A stretch of DNA of 29,396 nt, taken from NCBI GenBank assembly GCA_001275005.1, contig JWZX01002796.1, forward strand, positions 1 to 29,396, written 5' to 3'. A program made the position numbers and the translations under genes. Positions 27,640 to 29,396 of the stretch are shown in pieces. The stretch's first letter is position 1. Each line of letters opens with the position of its first letter. This stretch comes from Chrysochromulina tobinii (lineage: Eukaryota; Haptophyta; Prymnesiales; Chrysochromulinaceae). The notes under the pieces are model-generated. The model saw nothing but the letters and a program-made list of their open reading frames with translations. It made no database searches and was not told the origin of the DNA.

Positions 27640-28597
27640 ATGGCCACCACGACTGCCACAGGCGCGGGTATGAGCTCGACGGGGACTGGAAAGGCATCGC
27701 GCAAACATTCACCGGGCAAGAAACAAGGGACGGGCTTCCTCGCCAACTCGAAGCGCGAGATGCGCATCGATTACCTCGGCGAGGCCACGCCTGGTCCGGG
27801 CTCGTACCTGCCTGCGTCAACATTTGGCAAGCACGACAAGTCTTTGAGCAAGATGTCGAAGGTGCAGAGCTCTGCTTTCAGGTCAGGTTCGTCACAGCGA
27901 CCAAAGAGCAGACCCAGTGAAGTACCCGGCCCGGGCGCGCACAGCCCAAACCACTTGGCAACGTCTTCGGAGAAGAAGAAGGTGCGCGCGCACCGCACTG
28001 TACGTCCGTACCGCACGCGCCGCCTCACGCGCTCGTGCCCACGAGTACGTTCTAGACCGTTCATTGGCATAGCACGTGCTGTACACCTGCTGCTGCGGCG
28101 GCTACGCTTCTGAAGCGCTTCTACGCTTCTGCAGCTGAGTGCTGTCATGCTGCTGCTGCTGCTTAGCTGTGCTGTGCTCGAGTGTTAGCTCTAGTGCTGC
28201 CTTCCCTCTCTCTTCCTCTCACACACAGTGCTTTCTCCCTCGTACGGCCACACAGACCAACCCGGGCAGTTCGATGAAATCCAAGGGCGAGCGCTTCGCA
28301 AAAAGCAAGAGTGCAAAGGCTACAGCCAGCGAGCCGGGGCCGGGGGAGTACGATTCGCATACGCACAAGACCATCCAGACCTTCCTCACAGACTCACACA
28401 AGAAAATGAATCGCCAGAACCCGGGATTTGGCGCCTCGTCAGCCGCGCACGTGCTTCCGTACGAGGTCGAGATCGCCAACGACCTAAAGCCGTACGTCAA
28501 GCATGCAAGTCCCCACGCGGTTACGGGCGGCTACCAGAGCGGTGGCTCTTTCTCCAACGGGGTCTCCTCATCAGCAAAGAAGGAACACGACCCGTAA
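27640..28597 (+). CDS. STPGR (SHIPPO)-repeat protein, probably flagellar
   Basis: Exon 1 is 27640-27981. Exon 2 is 28256-28597 using CACACAG/ACC; an in-frame alternative acceptor at 28228 adds nine residues and has the better pyrimidine tract. The donor is AG|GTGCGC, phase 0. The product is 227 or 236 residues. The ATG at 27640 has a good context (GGCATGG). Three Pro-Gly-Pro repeats mark the family: TPGPGSYLP, VPGPGAHSP and EPGPGEYDS, followed by NPGFGASSAAHVLPYEV. STPGR/SHIPPO proteins bind microtubules; many are inner-microtubule or axonemal components (ODF3 type). There is a Ser/Lys-rich N-terminus and no membrane segment. This supports a flagellated life stage. It starts 158 bp after the preceding gene on the same strand. 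Confidence 0.75.
27931..28054 (+). repeat. Exon-intron segment shared with previous gene, copy 2
   Basis: Counterpart of 26791-26925 in the STPGR gene, spanning the exon 1 end, donor and first 73 intron bases. Beyond it the two introns diverge: a (CTG)n-rich stretch at about 28085-28170 here, a CT tract there. Confidence 0.8.
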
Positions 28598-29234
28598 TGC
28601 TGATGGCAATCAACGATCTTATCCAAACAGTCAACGGGTATCAACCCCACCGAAGGATGCCCCGTGATTGTACAGCGATTGCGTTTTTATTACGTTGCTC
28701 AGCCCCAATGTGTGATAAGGATGCCCCTTGATTCGATGTGCGTTGAGAGTGCGGGAGCCAACACGTGACACGAAAGTGAGACGGCAGTCGTCCAGTGGGG
28801 GGGGACGGCCATGGGGACGGCACGGTGTCTATAGTGGGCGGTGGGCCCCTATAGTCTATAGTAAATATAGTCTATAGTGCGACGGCGCGGAGACGGGAGA
28901 CCACGGCATACACGACACTTTCAGCTATTGACGCAATCAGCGGGTAAGAGGATTCCGGGGTGCGTGTGGGGCGTGGGCAAAATATAAATCCCACCCCTAC
29001 CCCCTTTTGGGTAGAATCGAGTCGTGTCGCGGTCCGGTGTCCGCGTGTGAGTCCCACACGATAGAGCCCGGGGTGGGAAATATCGACTTTTTTGCATTCG
29101 ACACTCATGCAACAAACAGCATACCCATGTGTTCCGCCGAGTATGCTGATCACAATGGTGCCATCGGTACCCTCAACACACAACAGATAGCTTACAAATG
29201 TCCATGCGAAGTTCTCAACTTTTTACGCGCATGG
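28598..29234. other. Intergenic, TATAGTC cluster and TATA-like site
   Basis: No credible gene. TATAGTCTATAGT occurs twice in 28850-28878, with another TCTATAGT at 28824-28831, forming a small inverted/direct repeat cluster next to G-homopolymers. At 28979-28990 the sequence AAAATATAAAT looks like a TATA box pointing right, just ahead of a C-rich stretch. No gene start follows that I can support. Confidence 0.45.
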
Positions 29235-29396
29235 TTACTTCTGGCGCTTGCGGGCTGCATGGCCGACGTCAGTGGCCACCTGTGCGCGTTTCTGGAGCTC
29301 GCTGGCCGATAAGCGCCATGCCAGGTGTCTATCCTTGCGTGGCGCAAAGTCAGCATCCTGCAGGATGCACCACATGAACGTCTCAGCCTCGTTTCG
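29235..29396 (-). CDS. 3' end of an unrecognised minus-strand gene (cut by window)
   Basis: The last 53 codons and TAA stop of a frame that runs off the right edge. Codon third positions look coding. The visible C-terminus contains ETFMWCILQDADF, then a helix HLAWRLSASELQKRAQ, and ends in a basic tail (HAARKRQK). No family is recognised. A plus-strand ORF over the same bases lacks an ATG and is less convincing. Confidence 0.45.
   Translation of the reverse strand, partial: RNEAETFMWCILQDADFAPRKDRHLAWRLSASELQKRAQVATDVGHAARKRQK

Noticed and set aside
29007-29312. 101-codon plus-strand ORF near the right edge
   Set aside because: Begins at TTG rather than ATG and overlaps a more coding-like minus-strand frame.
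1-29396. tRNA or rRNA genes
   Set aside because: T-loop-like GGTTCGA strings (for example near 6525 and 13070) lack matching acceptor and anticodon arms.

Overview
The window reads as nuclear DNA of a eukaryotic microalga, most likely a haptophyte or similar secondary-plastid flagellate. The grounds are very high GC in coding DNA, six clear GT-AG introns of 77-387 nt, genes of single-cell algal style (FkbH and FkbM families, exostosin-like GT47, Ser-Pro-rich ORF, Orai-like membrane protein), a flagellar STPGR/SHIPPO-type protein, and abundant low-complexity DNA. No bacterial-style operons, IS elements, CRISPR arrays, rRNA or tRNA were recognised. The clade is an inference, not a proof.

Layout. 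159-1589 (+) is an unknown protein. 2166-5410 (-) is a three-exon FkbH-type HAD protein carrying an RRM-like N-terminus. 5411-6746 holds no convincing gene but is packed with ordered repeats: ACCGGTA hairpins, an array of CTTAAG palindromes, a 50-bp tandem repeat and a promoter-like cassette present twice. 6747-7532 (+) is an alpha/beta-hydrolase esterase. 7614-9011 (-) is a GT47-like glycosyltransferase. 9971-11548 (-) is an Orai-like membrane protein, divergent from an ankyrin-type protein at 11865-12725 (+). 13244-15954 (-) is a secreted six-hairpin-type glycoside hydrolase broken by one frame change, followed by a two-exon GH27 alpha-galactosidase (16274-18155, -). 18397-20178 (-) holds a small unknown ORF, a Ser/Pro-rich ORF and a multi-frame coding trace. 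20335-21548 (+) is a two-exon FkbM-type methyltransferase. 21870-26306 (+) is a large two-exon Enhancer-of-zeste (H3K27 methyltransferase) protein fused to two PHD fingers and chromo-type domains. 26637-27481 and 27640-28597 (+) are two small two-exon genes whose exon-1 ends and introns are related. A minus-strand gene is cut by the right edge.

Themes. Several genes act on glycans (GT47, six-hairpin GH, GH27, FkbM), but there is no operon logic, so co-function is only suggestive. The strongest observations are the reader-plus-writer Polycomb fusion; the FkbH intron whose two splice boundaries are both duplicated inside it; the exon-intron segment shared by the two neighbouring 3' genes; a TCTGATG-rich satellite that fills the E(z) intron and also appears in FkbH; and the repeat-dense 1.3-kb intergenic region. 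No clearly new defence or mobile system was seen. The novelty here is in intron and repeat birth and in domain fusions.
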